The position numbers and the translations under genes were made by a program. A stretch of 27,933 nt of DNA, from assembly GCA_902567145.1 (NCBI GenBank), contig CACFLM010000004.1, positions 1-27,933 on the forward strand, written 5' to 3'. Origin of the DNA: an uncultured Alphaproteobacteria bacterium (lineage in GTDB: Bacteria > Pseudomonadota > Alphaproteobacteria > TMED127). Below the pieces are notes generated by a model. The model saw nothing but the letters and a program-made list of their open reading frames with translations. It made no database searches and had not been told where the DNA came from. Shown here in pieces: positions 15,729-24,381 of the stretch (positions within the stretch are counted from its first letter, which is position 1; the number at the start of each line of letters is the position of its first letter).

Positions 15729-16947
15729 AAAGATTAAACAACCTCTTGAAGGAATTAATGTTTTGGATCTTACTAGAGTTCTAGCAGGACCAACCTCTAC
15801 GCAAATTCTTGGTGACCTTGGAGCTAATATTATTAAAGTTGAAAGACCACAAACTGGAGACGACTCTAGAAATTTAGGGCCACCTTACCTAGATAAAGAT
15901 GCTAAATCTCCAATGGAAAGTGCTTATTTCTTAAGTGTTAATAGAAATAAACACTCAGTTGAAATTGATCTTATGAAAAAAGAAGGACAAGAGTTAGCAA
16001 AAAAACTAGTCAAAAAATGTGATATTCTTGTTGAAAACTTTAGAGCAGGGAATCTAAAACAGTATGGACTTGATTATAATAGTATTAAGAAAATTAATCC
16101 TAAAATAATTTACTGTTCCATAACAGGTTTTGGTCAGAATGGTCCGTATTCAAAAAGAGGTGGGTATGACTATCTAGTTCAAGCAATGGGAGGAATTATG
16201 AGTATCACAGGAGAAAATAAAGGAAACCCAACGAAAATTGGAGTAGGTGTTTCAGACATCATTACAGGTCTTTACTCATGTATTGCGATCTTATCTGCAT
16301 TAAGATTTAAGGAACAAACAGGTAGAGGACAACATCTTGATATATCATTAATGGATTCGCAGGTATCTTGGTTAAGTTATGTAGCTCAAGGTTATCTTGT
16401 TTCCGGATCTATACCTAAAAGAATAGGCAACGATCATCCATCAATTGTTCCTTATCAGACTGTACAAGCGAAAAATGGGTTAATGGTTTTAGCAATTGCA
16501 AATGATAGGCAATTTAAGGCATTCTGCAATTTTGCTCAAATATCTTCGACTTATCTTGATCCCAAGTTTAAAACTAATTCTTCGAGAGTAAAGAATAGAG
16601 AAAAACTAAATAAATTAATAAATAAAGTCATGAAGAAAAAGACAATTAATCAATGGGTAAAAGGCTTAACAGAAATCAATGTTCCTTGTGGTCCAATTAA
16701 CAACATTAAACAAGTCTTCGTTGATCAACAAATAAAATCAAGAAATATGGTTATCTCTATGAAACACTCTAAATCTAAAGATAAGAAATTAAAATTGATT
16801 GGGAGCCCAATGAATTTCTCAGAATCAAAGATTAAGTACAAAAAGTCACCGCCTCTCCTTGGAGAAGACACAGAAAAAATATTAAAAGAATACTTAAAAC
16901 TTTCGAAAAAAGAATTAAGAGAATTGAAAAAAAAAAAGATAATTTAA
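15718..16947 (+). CDS. Family III acyl-CoA transferase (CaiB/BaiF/Frc type)
   Basis: This enzyme moves CoA between carboxylic acids through an aspartyl-CoA intermediate, in the cytoplasm. The N-terminus has the family pattern GINVLDLTRVLAGPTSTQIL (12-31) with DLGANIIKVERPQTGD (33-48). SITGFGQNGPYSKRGGYD (134-151) is the conserved core, and D180 in GVSDIITGLYSC is the likely nucleophile by position. HLDISLMDS (207-214) is also family-typical. The 409-residue length is normal. The donor and acceptor are unknown; formyl, succinyl, carnitine and many other acyl groups occur in the family. The start overlaps ruvX by 11 bases; a second ATG directly follows the first (15721). No neighbour suggests a pathway. 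Confidence 0.9.
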   Translation: MMNKKIKQPLEGINVLDLTRVLAGPTSTQILGDLGANIIKVERPQTGDDSRNLGPPYLDKDAKSPMESAYFLSVNRNKHSVEIDLMKKEGQELAKKLVKKCDILVENFRAGNLKQYGLDYNSIKKINPKIIYCSITGFGQNGPYSKRGGYDYLVQAMGGIMSITGENKGNPTKIGVGVSDIITGLYSCIAILSALRFKEQTGRGQHLDISLMDSQVSWLSYVAQGYLVSGSIPKRIGNDHPSIVPYQTVQAKNGLMVLAIANDRQFKAFCNFAQISSTYLDPKFKTNSSRVKNREKLNKLINKVMKKKTINQWVKGLTEINVPCGPINNIKQVFVDQQIKSRNMVISMKHSKSKDKKLKLIGSPMNFSESKIKYKKSPPLLGEDTEKILKEYLKLSKKELRELKKKKII

Positions 16948-16975
16948 TAAGAGTATTGAACAATAAAATATAACC

Positions 16976-16981
16976 TATAAT
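16976..16981 (+). promoter_or_regulatory. Likely -10 box of pyrB
   Basis: A perfect TATAAT ends 11 bases before the pyrB ATG (16993), in the 45-base gap after the CoA-transferase gene. A TTGAAC at 16956-16961 could be the -35, but its 14-base spacing is short. RNA starting about 7 bases downstream would have a leader of about five bases. No Shine-Dalgarno precedes the ATG. Confidence 0.45.
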
Positions 16982-16992
16982 ATGCAATTTTA

Positions 16993-17937
16993 ATGAAAGA
17001 GGAAAATAAACTTAAAAATTATCCTCATAGGCATCTACTGGGAATTGAGGGTCTTCTCCCAGATTCAATAAATTTTTTAGTTGGCTTATCACAAAAATAT
17101 GCAACCTATTTAGAAGAAAGTAATAAAAAGCTCGATTGCTTAAAAAATAAAACATGTATAAATCTTTTTTTCGAGAATTCAACTCGAACAAGAACTTCTT
17201 TTGAATTAGCAGGGAAAAAACTGGGCGCCGATATGCTGAATATTTCTGTTGGTACAAGTTCTATAAAAAAAGGTGAGACATTGATTGACACTGCAATGAC
17301 ATTAAATGCAATGCAACCAGATTTGATTGTTGTAAGGCATAACGATGCAGGTGCAGTAAAACTATTATCTGAGAAAGTAAATTGTGGAGTTATTAATGCT
17401 GGTGATGGACCACATGAACACCCAACCCAAGCACTTCTGGATGCTCTAACAATTTTGAGAAGAAAGAAAACAATTTCAGGTCTAAAAGTTGCAATTTGTG
17501 GTGATATAATGCATAGCAGGGTTGCAAGGTCTAATATTCATCTTTTAAATACTCTCGGAGCTCAAGTCAGAGTTATTGGTCCTGCAACTCTAATACCTAA
17601 AGATATTAAATCATTGGGCGTAAACGTTTTCTATAAAATGAAGGAAGGGTTGGAAAATGTAGATATAATTATTATGCTTAGACTACAACTTGAAAGAATG
17701 TCAGGTTCTTTTGTTCCATCAGTAAGAGAATATTTTAGATTTTATGGATTAGATAATGAAAAGTTAAAATATGCTCAACCTGACGCATTGGTTCTTCACC
17801 CTGGACCAATGAACCGCGGTGTTGAAATAGATTCGGAATTAGCAGACGATTTAGATAGATCGGCAATTTTTGAACAAGTACAAATGGGTGTTGCCGTCCG
17901 AATGGCATGTTTAAAGGCTCTAGTAAAAAGTGATTAA
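16993..17937 (+). CDS. pyrB: Aspartate carbamoyltransferase catalytic chain
   Basis: PyrB joins carbamoyl phosphate and aspartate, the first committed step of pyrimidine synthesis. The carbamoyl-phosphate site is S63-T-R-T-R67 in [31 protein letters not shown] (about 137-154) and MLRLQLERM (about 228-236) give the His-Pro-Thr-Gln and Arg-x-Gln aspartate-loop motifs. [12 protein letters not shown] is near 273-284. The 314-residue length is normal. No pyrI (regulatory chain) is adjacent. pyrC follows after only three bases, as in bacteria where ATCase forms a complex with a DHOase or DHOase-like chain. Confidence 0.97.
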   Translation: MKEENKLKNYPHRHLLGIEGLLPDSINFLVGLSQKYATYLEESNKKLDCLKNKTCINLFFENSTRTRTSFELAGKKLGADMLNISVGTSSIKKGETLIDTAMTLNAMQPDLIVVRHNDAGAVKLLSEKVNCGVINAGDGPHEHPTQALLDALTILRRKKTISGLKVAICGDIMHSRVARSNIHLLNTLGAQVRVIGPATLIPKDIKSLGVNVFYKMKEGLENVDIIIMLRLQLERMSGSFVPSVREYFRFYGLDNEKLKYAQPDALVLHPGPMNRGVEIDSELADDLDRSAIFEQVQMGVAVRMACLKALVKSD

Positions 17938-17940
17938 AAA

Positions 17941-19257
17941 ATGAATCTAAAAAGTCCTTTCAACAATAAAAAGACATCAATTAATTACTTACTAAAAGGC
18001 GGGTCAGTAATAGATCCAGATAAAAAGAAAATACTCAGGAAAGATGTACTTATTAAAAATAAATTATTAGAAGCTATTGAAGATAATATATCAGTAGATG
18101 AAAAAGAATTTGAGATAATAAACTGTGACAAATTATTTATTTCACCAGGTATTGTGGATATGAGAGTAAATATTGGAGAGCCTGGATATGAGCACAAAGA
18201 AACTGTTAAAAGCGCGTGCATGGCAGCTGCAAGTGGAGGAATAACCTCAATGGTTTGTATGCCAAACACCTCACCTGCAATTGATCAGCCAGCTATTATC
18301 CAAAGTATTCAGAGAAAAGCAAGAGAAGTAGCCTTAAGTAAAGTTTTTTGTACTGGTTGCATAACAAGAAGTGCAATGGGTAAGGAAATATGTGAGTTAC
18401 AGTTAATGAATGAATCTGGTGCTTTGGGTTTTACTGACGGTAACAAAAGTATAGCAAATGCTAGAGTTATGAAAAGGGCACTAAATTACGCAAAATCATT
18501 TAACGGTCTCATTATTCAACATCCGGAAGAACCCGAACTCAGTGCTGGTGGAGTCTGTAATGAAGGAGAAACAGCTACAAGGATGGGGTTGACCGGTATT
18601 CCTAGTTGCTCTGAAGCCATGATTATAGAAAGAGACTTATGGCTAGTTAAAGATACAAAATGTAGATATCACGTAAGTCATATTTCAACAAAAGAATCTG
18701 TAGAAATTATTAGAAATGCAAAAAATCAAGGAATTTCAATTACATGTGATACTGCACCTCCATATTTTCTTTTAAATGAATTATCATTAGAAAATTATAG
18801 AACATTTTCAAAGTTATCGCCCCCACTTAGAACAGAAGATGATAGAAAGCATATAATCAAAGGTATTAAGGATGGAACTATTGATGCTATAGTTTCTGAT
18901 CATACCCCACACGATCAAGACGCAAAAAGACTGCCCTTTAATCAAGCCGCATTTGGAGGAATTGGGTTAGAAACGTTACTTCCAATGACACTAAAACTCG
19001 TAAAAAATGATAAACTCGATTTGATAAAAGCTATTTCTTTAATATCCAAAAATCCATCAGAAATTCTTGGGCTTCAAACAGGAAAATTAAATCTACAATC
19101 TGAAGCTGATTTAATCGTTTTTGATTTTGACAAACCTTGGAAAATTAAATCAGAAAATTTTTATAGCAAGTCAAAAAATTCACCTTTTGATAGTATTTTA
19201 GCGGAGGGAAAAAATTTAATGACATTTGTAAGAGGACGTCTTGTTTTTAAATCTTGA
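17941..19257 (+). CDS. pyrC: Dihydroorotase-like protein PyrC, lacking the HxH metal motif
   Basis: This amidohydrolase-fold protein is of the class I dihydroorotase type; 438 residues is normal. The canonical metal/substrate motif at the first strand, D-x-H-x-H-L-R-E-P-G, reads D73-M-R75-V-N77-I-G79-E-P-G: both zinc histidines and the substrate Arg are replaced. Other ligand positions persist: D166 (GFTDGNK), H194 (IQHPEEP), H247 (HVSHIS), D320 (SDHTPHD). As I recall, pyrB-linked DHOases of other Alphaproteobacteria carry a similar DMRVxIGEPG, and the Pseudomonas pyrC' partner of ATCase is inactive. So this chain is probably structural, with an active DHOase elsewhere; this is inference. The gene starts 3 bases after pyrB with no clear RBS and overlaps plsY by 17 bases. 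Confidence 0.9.
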   Translation: MNLKSPFNNKKTSINYLLKGGSVIDPDKKKILRKDVLIKNKLLEAIEDNISVDEKEFEIINCDKLFISPGIVDMRVNIGEPGYEHKETVKSACMAAASGGITSMVCMPNTSPAIDQPAIIQSIQRKAREVALSKVFCTGCITRSAMGKEICELQLMNESGALGFTDGNKSIANARVMKRALNYAKSFNGLIIQHPEEPELSAGGVCNEGETATRMGLTGIPSCSEAMIIERDLWLVKDTKCRYHVSHISTKESVEIIRNAKNQGISITCDTAPPYFLLNELSLENYRTFSKLSPPLRTEDDRKHIIKGIKDGTIDAIVSDHTPHDQDAKRLPFNQAAFGGIGLETLLPMTLKLVKNDKLDLIKAISLISKNPSEILGLQTGKLNLQSEADLIVFDFDKPWKIKSENFYSKSKNSPFDSILAEGKNLMTFVRGRLVFKS

Positions 19258-19828
19258 AAATTGCTTAATCTTATTATTATGTTACATGTTTGGATCAATT
19301 CCATTTGGTCTATTAATTTCAAAATTTTTAAATAAAAATGACCCTAGGCTTGTTGGTTCAAAAAACATTGGAGCAACAAATATTATGAGAACGAATGGAT
19401 GGAAACTAGGGATATTTACTTTATTTTGCGACATATTTAAAGGATACTTTCCACTAATCCTTATAAAAAGTGATAATTTATCAATAGACCTAATGATATT
19501 TTTTATTTTCTTAGGTCACCTTTTCCCTGTTTGGTTGAAGTTTAAAGGTGGAAAGGGTATTGCCGTCATTATAGGTTGTTTGTCGGGTTATAACCTATTA
19601 TATGGGTTGGCTTTCTTATCAATATGGCTTTTTACAGCTCTTATAAGCAAATATTCTTCTCTTTCAGCCTTAACTGCCTCTTCAACTGTCTTAGCTATTT
19701 TGCATTTTCAAAATGATCAATTAACATCTATTATGTCAATTATTGTAATTATGATTTTCTTAAAACACTATTCTAATATTAAAAGGTTGTTAGGCGGTAA
19801 TGAGTCAAAGATAATTTTAAAAAAATAA
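19241..19828 (+). CDS. plsY: Acyl-phosphate:glycerol-3-phosphate acyltransferase
   Basis: PlsY is an inner-membrane enzyme that acylates glycerol-3-phosphate from acyl phosphate, the first step of phospholipid synthesis. The 195-residue protein has about seven membrane helices. All three conserved loops are visible: GSIPFGLLIS with GSKNIGATNIMRT (about 18-52), LKFKGGKGIAVIIG (about 98-112) and HYSNIKRLLGGNESKI (about 177-192). The start used is TTG at 19241, supported by AGAGGA at 19231-19236 and by the extra N-terminal hydrophobic segment it supplies; a later ATG (M16) would lose this. It overlaps pyrC by 17 bases. In many alphaproteobacteria dprA follows; here topA does. Confidence 0.93.
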   Translation: MFLNLENCLILLLCYMFGSIPFGLLISKFLNKNDPRLVGSKNIGATNIMRTNGWKLGIFTLFCDIFKGYFPLILIKSDNLSIDLMIFFIFLGHLFPVWLKFKGGKGIAVIIGCLSGYNLLYGLAFLSIWLFTALISKYSSLSALTASSTVLAILHFQNDQLTSIMSIIVIMIFLKHYSNIKRLLGGNESKIILKK

Positions 19829-19836
19829 AAAATTTT

Positions 19837-19863
19837 TTGACTTTTTCTTTTTATAAATATACA
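19837..19863 (+). promoter_or_regulatory. Possible promoter of topA
   Basis: TTGACT (19837-19842) and TATACA (19858-19863) are separated by 15 bases, a little short; TACAAA at 19860 gives 17. The predicted RNA start is within about seven bases of the topA ATG at 19877. The gap after plsY is 48 bases. Confidence 0.4.
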
Positions 19864-19876
19864 AAATTTCAGAATC

Positions 19877-22321
19877 ATGAAACTTCTAATTGTAGAATCA
19901 CCAGCTAAAGCAAAAACCATCAAAGGATATCTTGATGATTCTTTTGAAGTTGTATCAAGTATTGGTCATTTTAGAGACTTACCTGAAAAAGGAATAGGAA
20001 TTGAAGAAGATGAGCATTTCACTGTAAAAGAATGGGTTATAGATAAGAGAAAGGCTGATCCACTGATCAATGGAATAAAAAAAGCAAATGAGATCTTCTT
20101 GGCTCTTGACCCTGATAGAGAGGGTGAATTAATTGCTTGGCATGTTGTTGAGTTATGTAAGGAAAAAAAACTTGTAGAAAATAAAACTTTTAGGAGGATA
20201 GAATTCTCAGCAATTAGAAAAAAAGATATTTTAGAATCAATAAGTAAACCAAGAGAAATTAATCAGAATCTTGTAAATGCAGCAATAACGAGAAGATTTT
20301 TAGATAAGTTTTTTGGATATAAAATCTCACCAATCACAACAAGGAGAACTAAATTTGCAAAATCAGCCGGAAGAGTTCAATCTCCAACATTGAAGATTAT
20401 ATGTGCAAGAGAAAAAGAAATAGATCTCTTTATTCCACAAGAGTTTTGGGAAATCAATATTGAACTTAAAGACAATAATGGAAATCAAATAAATGCAAAC
20501 TTATACACGGAGTCCAAAAAACGAATTGAGAAACTTTCAATAACAAACGAAAATCAAGCAAAGGACTTAAGAAATAAATTACTTAAAAATAAGTATAAAG
20601 TTGAAGATGTCATAAAAAAGGAAAAAAAAAGAAGTCCTTACTCTCCTTTTTCTAATTCCTTATTACTTCAAGACGCATCCTCTAAACTGGGGTTCAGTCC
20701 TAAATATACAAATTCATTAGCTCAAGAACTTAAAGATGGTGTATCTAGTTTAGGCGCATTAATTACATATCACAGATCTGATTCAAACAGAATGAAGCAA
20801 AATGAGACTATAAATCTAAGAAAAATCATACTTGCAGATATCGGATTAGATTATTTATCACCAAACGAAATTTCTTATAAAGAAAAGTCTAAATTTGTTC
20901 AACAAGGACATGAAGCAGTAACTCCAACTCAACTGGATAGAAGTCCAAAAAGTGTAAAAAACCAATTGAGTAATGATCAATATAAACTCTATGAATTAAT
21001 TTGGAAAAGAACAATTGCTTCACAAATGGCACAGAGTAAAAGTTTAGAAACAACATATTTAATCGAGGGCGGAGAATTTATTTTAAGATCATCGGGGTCT
21101 ATTCAAGTGTTTGATGGGTTCAAAAAAGTTTATAATTATTCAGAAAAAAACGATGGAGAACAATCTTTGCCTAATCTAAATAAAGATGACCAATTAGAAA
21201 TTGTTAAAGTCGAAATTAAACAAAACTTTACAAAACCTCCAAATAGGTATTCTGAAGCGGGGTTAATTAAAAAATTAGAAGAATTAGGTATTGGAAGACC
21301 ATCAACTTATGTTTCAATTTTTACAAAACTTGAAAGTAATTCTTATATCTCCATTAAAAACAAATCATTGATACCTACCTCAAGAGGAAAAGTTTTATCA
21401 AAATTTTTAGACGGATTTTTCTTTAAATTTGTTGACTATCAATTTACAGCTGACCTTGAGGAACAGCTAGATCTAATTACTGAATCAAAAAATAACTGGA
21501 AAAAAACTCTTCAGAACTTTTTAGAACTATTAAATTCAACTGTCGATGATGTTCAAAATAAAAGTATAACAGAAGTAATTGATAAGGTTAATGAATTAAG
21601 TCCGGAAATATTAAAGAAAAATAATTGTCCGAAATGTAAAAATGGAGATCTTATTATAAAATTTGCTCCAACTGGTCCCTTCTTAGGGTGTACAAACTTC
21701 AACAAAGACTTAGATAGTTGTAAATATAGTGCTTCAATAGGAGATGACAGTGAAAACACCGATTTAACTGGTGATGGAAAGAAAATTGGAAAAGATCCAA
21801 CTACCGGGAGGGAAATTTTTCTAAAGATTGGAAGGTATGGTCGATATTTAGAAATGCAGAATGATGATCAAAAACCAAAAAGAATAAGCATCCCAAAAAA
21901 TATAAGTAATGAGGAAATAGATCTAGAAAAGTCTCTTAAGTTTATTAAACTACCTAGGTTCATTGGAATTTTTCCTGAGACCAAAGAAGAAATAACTGCA
22001 TCAATAGGACCATACGGACCTTACCTAAAACATAATAAAAAATTCGTTTCTTTAAAGGAAGATGATGTAACGGAAATTGGAATAAATAGAGCTATAGAAC
22101 TTATTCAGAAAAATATCGATGAAAAAAAGGAAACTTCTATTGGAGTTCATCCTGAATCAAAAAAAGATATAATCCAAAAAAAAGGAATTAAGGGAAGACC
22201 AGACTATATTACATTTAATAAAAAGAATTATTCCATTCCTAAGGAAATGAATGAAAAAATTATTACTCTAGAAGAAGCCCTTAATATAATTGAAAAAAAT
22301 ACAAAAAAAAAAAAAACCTAA
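19877..22321 (+). CDS. topA: DNA topoisomerase I (type IA)
   Basis: TopA relaxes negative supercoils by passing one strand through a transient break in the other. The Toprim domain opens the protein (MKLLIVESPAKAKTIKGYL) with the acidic LALDPDREGELIAWHV near 76-91. FAKSAGRVQSPTL near 157-170 is the conserved active-site support. The nucleophile is Y298 in ALITYHRSDSNRM, where most bacteria have YMRTDS. After the core come one four-Cys zinc ribbon (CPKC ... GC ... SCKY, about 584-615), two or three 'GKDPxTGREI..GRYGRYL'-type C-terminal repeats (about 637-665, 690-735, 752-790), and a Lys-rich tail. The 814-residue length is normal for alphaproteobacteria with a reduced zinc-finger set. The 3' end carries a run of 14 A. 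The rnr gene follows after 49 bases. Confidence 0.97.
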   Translation: MKLLIVESPAKAKTIKGYLDDSFEVVSSIGHFRDLPEKGIGIEEDEHFTVKEWVIDKRKADPLINGIKKANEIFLALDPDREGELIAWHVVELCKEKKLVENKTFRRIEFSAIRKKDILESISKPREINQNLVNAAITRRFLDKFFGYKISPITTRRTKFAKSAGRVQSPTLKIICAREKEIDLFIPQEFWEINIELKDNNGNQINANLYTESKKRIEKLSITNENQAKDLRNKLLKNKYKVEDVIKKEKKRSPYSPFSNSLLLQDASSKLGFSPKYTNSLAQELKDGVSSLGALITYHRSDSNRMKQNETINLRKIILADIGLDYLSPNEISYKEKSKFVQQGHEAVTPTQLDRSPKSVKNQLSNDQYKLYELIWKRTIASQMAQSKSLETTYLIEGGEFILRSSGSIQVFDGFKKVYNYSEKNDGEQSLPNLNKDDQLEIVKVEIKQNFTKPPNRYSEAGLIKKLEELGIGRPSTYVSIFTKLESNSYISIKNKSLIPTSRGKVLSKFLDGFFFKFVDYQFTADLEEQLDLITESKNNWKKTLQNFLELLNSTVDDVQNKSITEVIDKVNELSPEILKKNNCPKCKNGDLIIKFAPTGPFLGCTNFNKDLDSCKYSASIGDDSENTDLTGDGKKIGKDPTTGREIFLKIGRYGRYLEMQNDDQKPKRISIPKNISNEEIDLEKSLKFIKLPRFIGIFPETKEEITASIGPYGPYLKHNKKFVSLKEDDVTEIGINRAIELIQKNIDEKKETSIGVHPESKKDIIQKKGIKGRPDYITFNKKNYSIPKEMNEKIITLEEALNIIEKNTKKKKT

Positions 22322-22370
22322 CTCATTGAATAATTACTCTTCAAAAGTTCTTGGATAACCTTACTTAAAT

Positions 22371-23828
22371 ATGAAAAAAAAAAAAATTGAGACTAAACTT
22401 TGTGACATCATTGATAATGAAATCAAAATAAATTCATTGAGAGAAGGTTTCCCAAAAGCCTCAATTCTCGAAATCAGAAAAATTAAAAATAAGAAAATCA
22501 ATAGTCATGAAGATTTTACTAGAATACCATTTGTTACAATTGACGGAGAAGGTAGTAGAGATTTCGATGATGCAGTTTGGTCTGAAACTCAACAAGGAAT
22601 AACAAAAGTTATGGTTGCCATCTCTGATGTAAGTTTTTACGTAAAAAAAAATGATACGCTGGATGTTGAAGCAAAAAAAAGAGGAAATTCCTTTTATTTT
22701 CCAGATAGAGTTATACCTATGTTTCCCAAGGAAATTTCAAACGATATTTGCTCATTAATTCCTAATAAGGAGAGAGCATGTATTATTACAGAAATTAAAA
22801 TAAAAAATCTAAAGATTATAGACTTTAATATTTATAGAGCAAAAATTATTTCTATCGCAAGATTAACATACTCAGAAGTTGATAGGATTTACTCACTAGA
22901 CTTGAAAGAAAACAAACTATTCTCTCTTATAAACAACTTATACAAGAGTTATAAGATCCTCAAAACAATTTCTAATATAAGAAATAAAATTAATTTTGCT
23001 ACTGATGAATTTGAGATAATTGGAAGAATTGATGAAAAATTTTATATTAAAAAAAAAGAAAGATTAGAGTCATATAGACTTATTGAAGAATTTATGATTC
23101 TGGCAAATTCCTGTGTAGCAAAATTCTTAAGAACTAATAAACTAAATTCAATTTATAGAAGCCATGAACCACCTAAAAGTGAAAAAATCCAAGCCCTTAA
23201 AAAGATATTAAAAGAAAATTATATTTATAATAATGAAAAATTTAATAACCAGAAAGATTTCAATACAATCTTAAAAGTAATAAAAGAAAATAAATTTTTT
23301 TTAAATGAAGCCTTGCTTAGAACTCAGTCAAAGGCTTTCTATAGCAATAAGAATGACGGACATTTCGGACTTGGCTTAGATTTCTACACTCATTTTACTT
23401 CACCAATTAGAAGATATTCAGATTTAAATGTTCATAGGGATTTAGTAGATTTTTTTTTTGAAAAAAAAAAAAATAAAATTGAACCAAATCTATTTGAACA
23501 CCTAACTTCTCAAGAAAAAAAATCAGATATGATTGAAAGAAAGATATTAGAAAGAGCTTGTAGTCTGTATTTAAAAAATCAAACAAAGAAATATTTTAAA
23601 GGAATAATTGATGGTATTGAGTCTTTTGGGATTTTTGTTAGAGCAATTGACCTTCCATTTTCATGTCTAGTGAGGAAAAGATATAATAATTATAGAAGTC
23701 AAAAATTTTCTAGCACTGAAAATAAATTTCGAATCGGACAGATGGTAACTTTTAAGATTAAAAGAAATGATATAAGATCAGGAAAGATCTTGGCTGAAGA
23801 TCTAAAAATAATTAATAGGAAATTATGA
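22371..23828 (+). CDS. rnr: RNB-domain exoribonuclease (RNase R/II family), short form without N-terminal RNA-binding domains
   Basis: This processive 3'-to-5' exoribonuclease degrades structured RNA. The RNB active site is D58-G-E-G-S-R-D64-F-D66-D67, with the same Asp spacing as E. coli RNase R. GHFGLGLDFYTHFTSPIRRY is near 340-360, followed by DLNVHRDL. A C-terminal S1 domain (about 405-480) follows. At 485 residues it is far shorter than typical RNase R (about 750-800): residues 1-50 correspond to the end of the second cold-shock domain, so the HTH and both cold-shock domains are missing. There is no room upstream, since topA ends 49 bases before. The ATG is followed by 13 A, and another T10-G-A13 tract lies inside. 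Neighbour order (topA, rnr, DUF983, rpmG) supports RNase R. Stop and next start overlap as ATGA. Confidence 0.9.
   Translation: MKKKKIETKLCDIIDNEIKINSLREGFPKASILEIRKIKNKKINSHEDFTRIPFVTIDGEGSRDFDDAVWSETQQGITKVMVAISDVSFYVKKNDTLDVEAKKRGNSFYFPDRVIPMFPKEISNDICSLIPNKERACIITEIKIKNLKIIDFNIYRAKIISIARLTYSEVDRIYSLDLKENKLFSLINNLYKSYKILKTISNIRNKINFATDEFEIIGRIDEKFYIKKKERLESYRLIEEFMILANSCVAKFLRTNKLNSIYRSHEPPKSEKIQALKKILKENYIYNNEKFNNQKDFNTILKVIKENKFFLNEALLRTQSKAFYSNKNDGHFGLGLDFYTHFTSPIRRYSDLNVHRDLVDFFFEKKKNKIEPNLFEHLTSQEKKSDMIERKILERACSLYLKNQTKKYFKGIIDGIESFGIFVRAIDLPFSCLVRKRYNNYRSQKFSSTENKFRIGQMVTFKIKRNDIRSGKILAEDLKIINRKL
23450..23473 (+). repeat. T10-G-A13 homopolymer inverted repeat inside rnr
   Basis: Ten T, one G, then thirteen A lie in frame within rnr, encoding DFFFEKKKN. 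The arms are complementary and could form an AT hairpin in the RNA. Such runs are slippage-prone for polymerase and for sequencing; the frame is intact as read. Confidence 0.7.
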
Positions 23829-24178
23829 AAAAATTTGAACTTTTGAAACGAGGTTTTAATAAAAAGTGTCCATTATGTGGTGTTTCTCCCATATTTATTA
23901 AATATATTAAAACATTTAATAAATGCAAAAACTGTGGGATTAAATTATCAGAATATAAGTCGGATGATGGTCCAGCATATATTACCATATTCTTAGTTGG
24001 ACACATATTGATACCTTTAATTTTATTAATTGAAAAATATTATAGTCCAATACTTATTCTACAAATGATTTTGTGGCCATTATTAACAATTATTTTGAGT
24101 TTATGGTTGTTACCTAGAGTAAAAGGAGCGTTCATTGGAGTTCAAATATTTTTAAGCGATAAATCAGGTAAGACTTGA
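23825..24178 (+). CDS. DUF983 family membrane protein with two CxxC motifs
   Basis: This is a 117-residue protein of unknown function. The N-terminal soluble part has two CxxC pairs, CPLC near residues 15-18 and CKNC near 34-37, suggesting a zinc ribbon. Two membrane helices follow (about 53-71 and 76-97). [16 protein letters not shown] near 46-61 is the conserved DUF983 loop leading into the first helix. The start overlaps the rnr stop as ATGA. DUF983 between rnr and rpmG is a common alphaproteobacterial arrangement, which supports the call. Its 3' end carries the -35 of the rpmG promoter. No role is proposed. Confidence 0.85.
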   Translation: MKKFELLKRGFNKKCPLCGVSPIFIKYIKTFNKCKNCGIKLSEYKSDDGPAYITIFLVGHILIPLILLIEKYYSPILILQMILWPLLTIILSLWLLPRVKGAFIGVQIFLSDKSGKT

Positions 24179-24202
24179 CACTGGTTTTAAAATTTATATA
24201 AA
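24175..24202 (+). promoter_or_regulatory. Near-consensus sigma-70-type promoter of rpmG
   Basis: TTGACA (24175-24180, a perfect -35, overlapping the DUF983 stop codon) and TATAAA (24197-24202) are separated by 16 bases. Transcription about 7 to 8 bases after the -10 would start at or next to the rpmG ATG (24210), which has no Shine-Dalgarno. It therefore predicts a leaderless mRNA. Confidence 0.7.
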
Positions 24203-24209
24203 CATTATC

Positions 24210-24377
24210 ATGGCTAAGTCTAATACAATTCAAGTTAAAATGGTAAGTTCTGCAGACACAGGTTATTTTTACGTTAAGTATAAGAACCCCAAGTCAATGA
24301 CAGAAAAACTCGAACTTAAAAAGTATGATCCTAAAGTAAGAAAACACGTATTGTTTAAGGAACAGAAAATTAAGTAA
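24210..24377 (+). CDS. rpmG: 50S ribosomal protein L33
   Basis: This is a 55-residue ribosomal protein of the large subunit, near the E site. The protein starts [20 protein letters not shown] and ends [31 protein letters not shown] is the classic L33 core. There are no zinc-binding Cys pairs, so it is the C-minus form, which needs no zinc. The gene was too short to stand out by length but is unambiguous. It is preceded by its own promoter and converges on aspS with a 4-base gap. Confidence 0.95.
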   Translation: MAKSNTIQVKMVSSADTGYFYVKYKNPKSMTEKLELKKYDPKVRKHVLFKEQKIK

Positions 24378-24381
24378 TAGC

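Noticed and set aside
22322..22371. Lost N-terminal part of rnr between topA and its ATG
   Set aside because: The gap of 49 bases is too short for the missing roughly 250 residues, so the short form is not explained by a local frameshift here.
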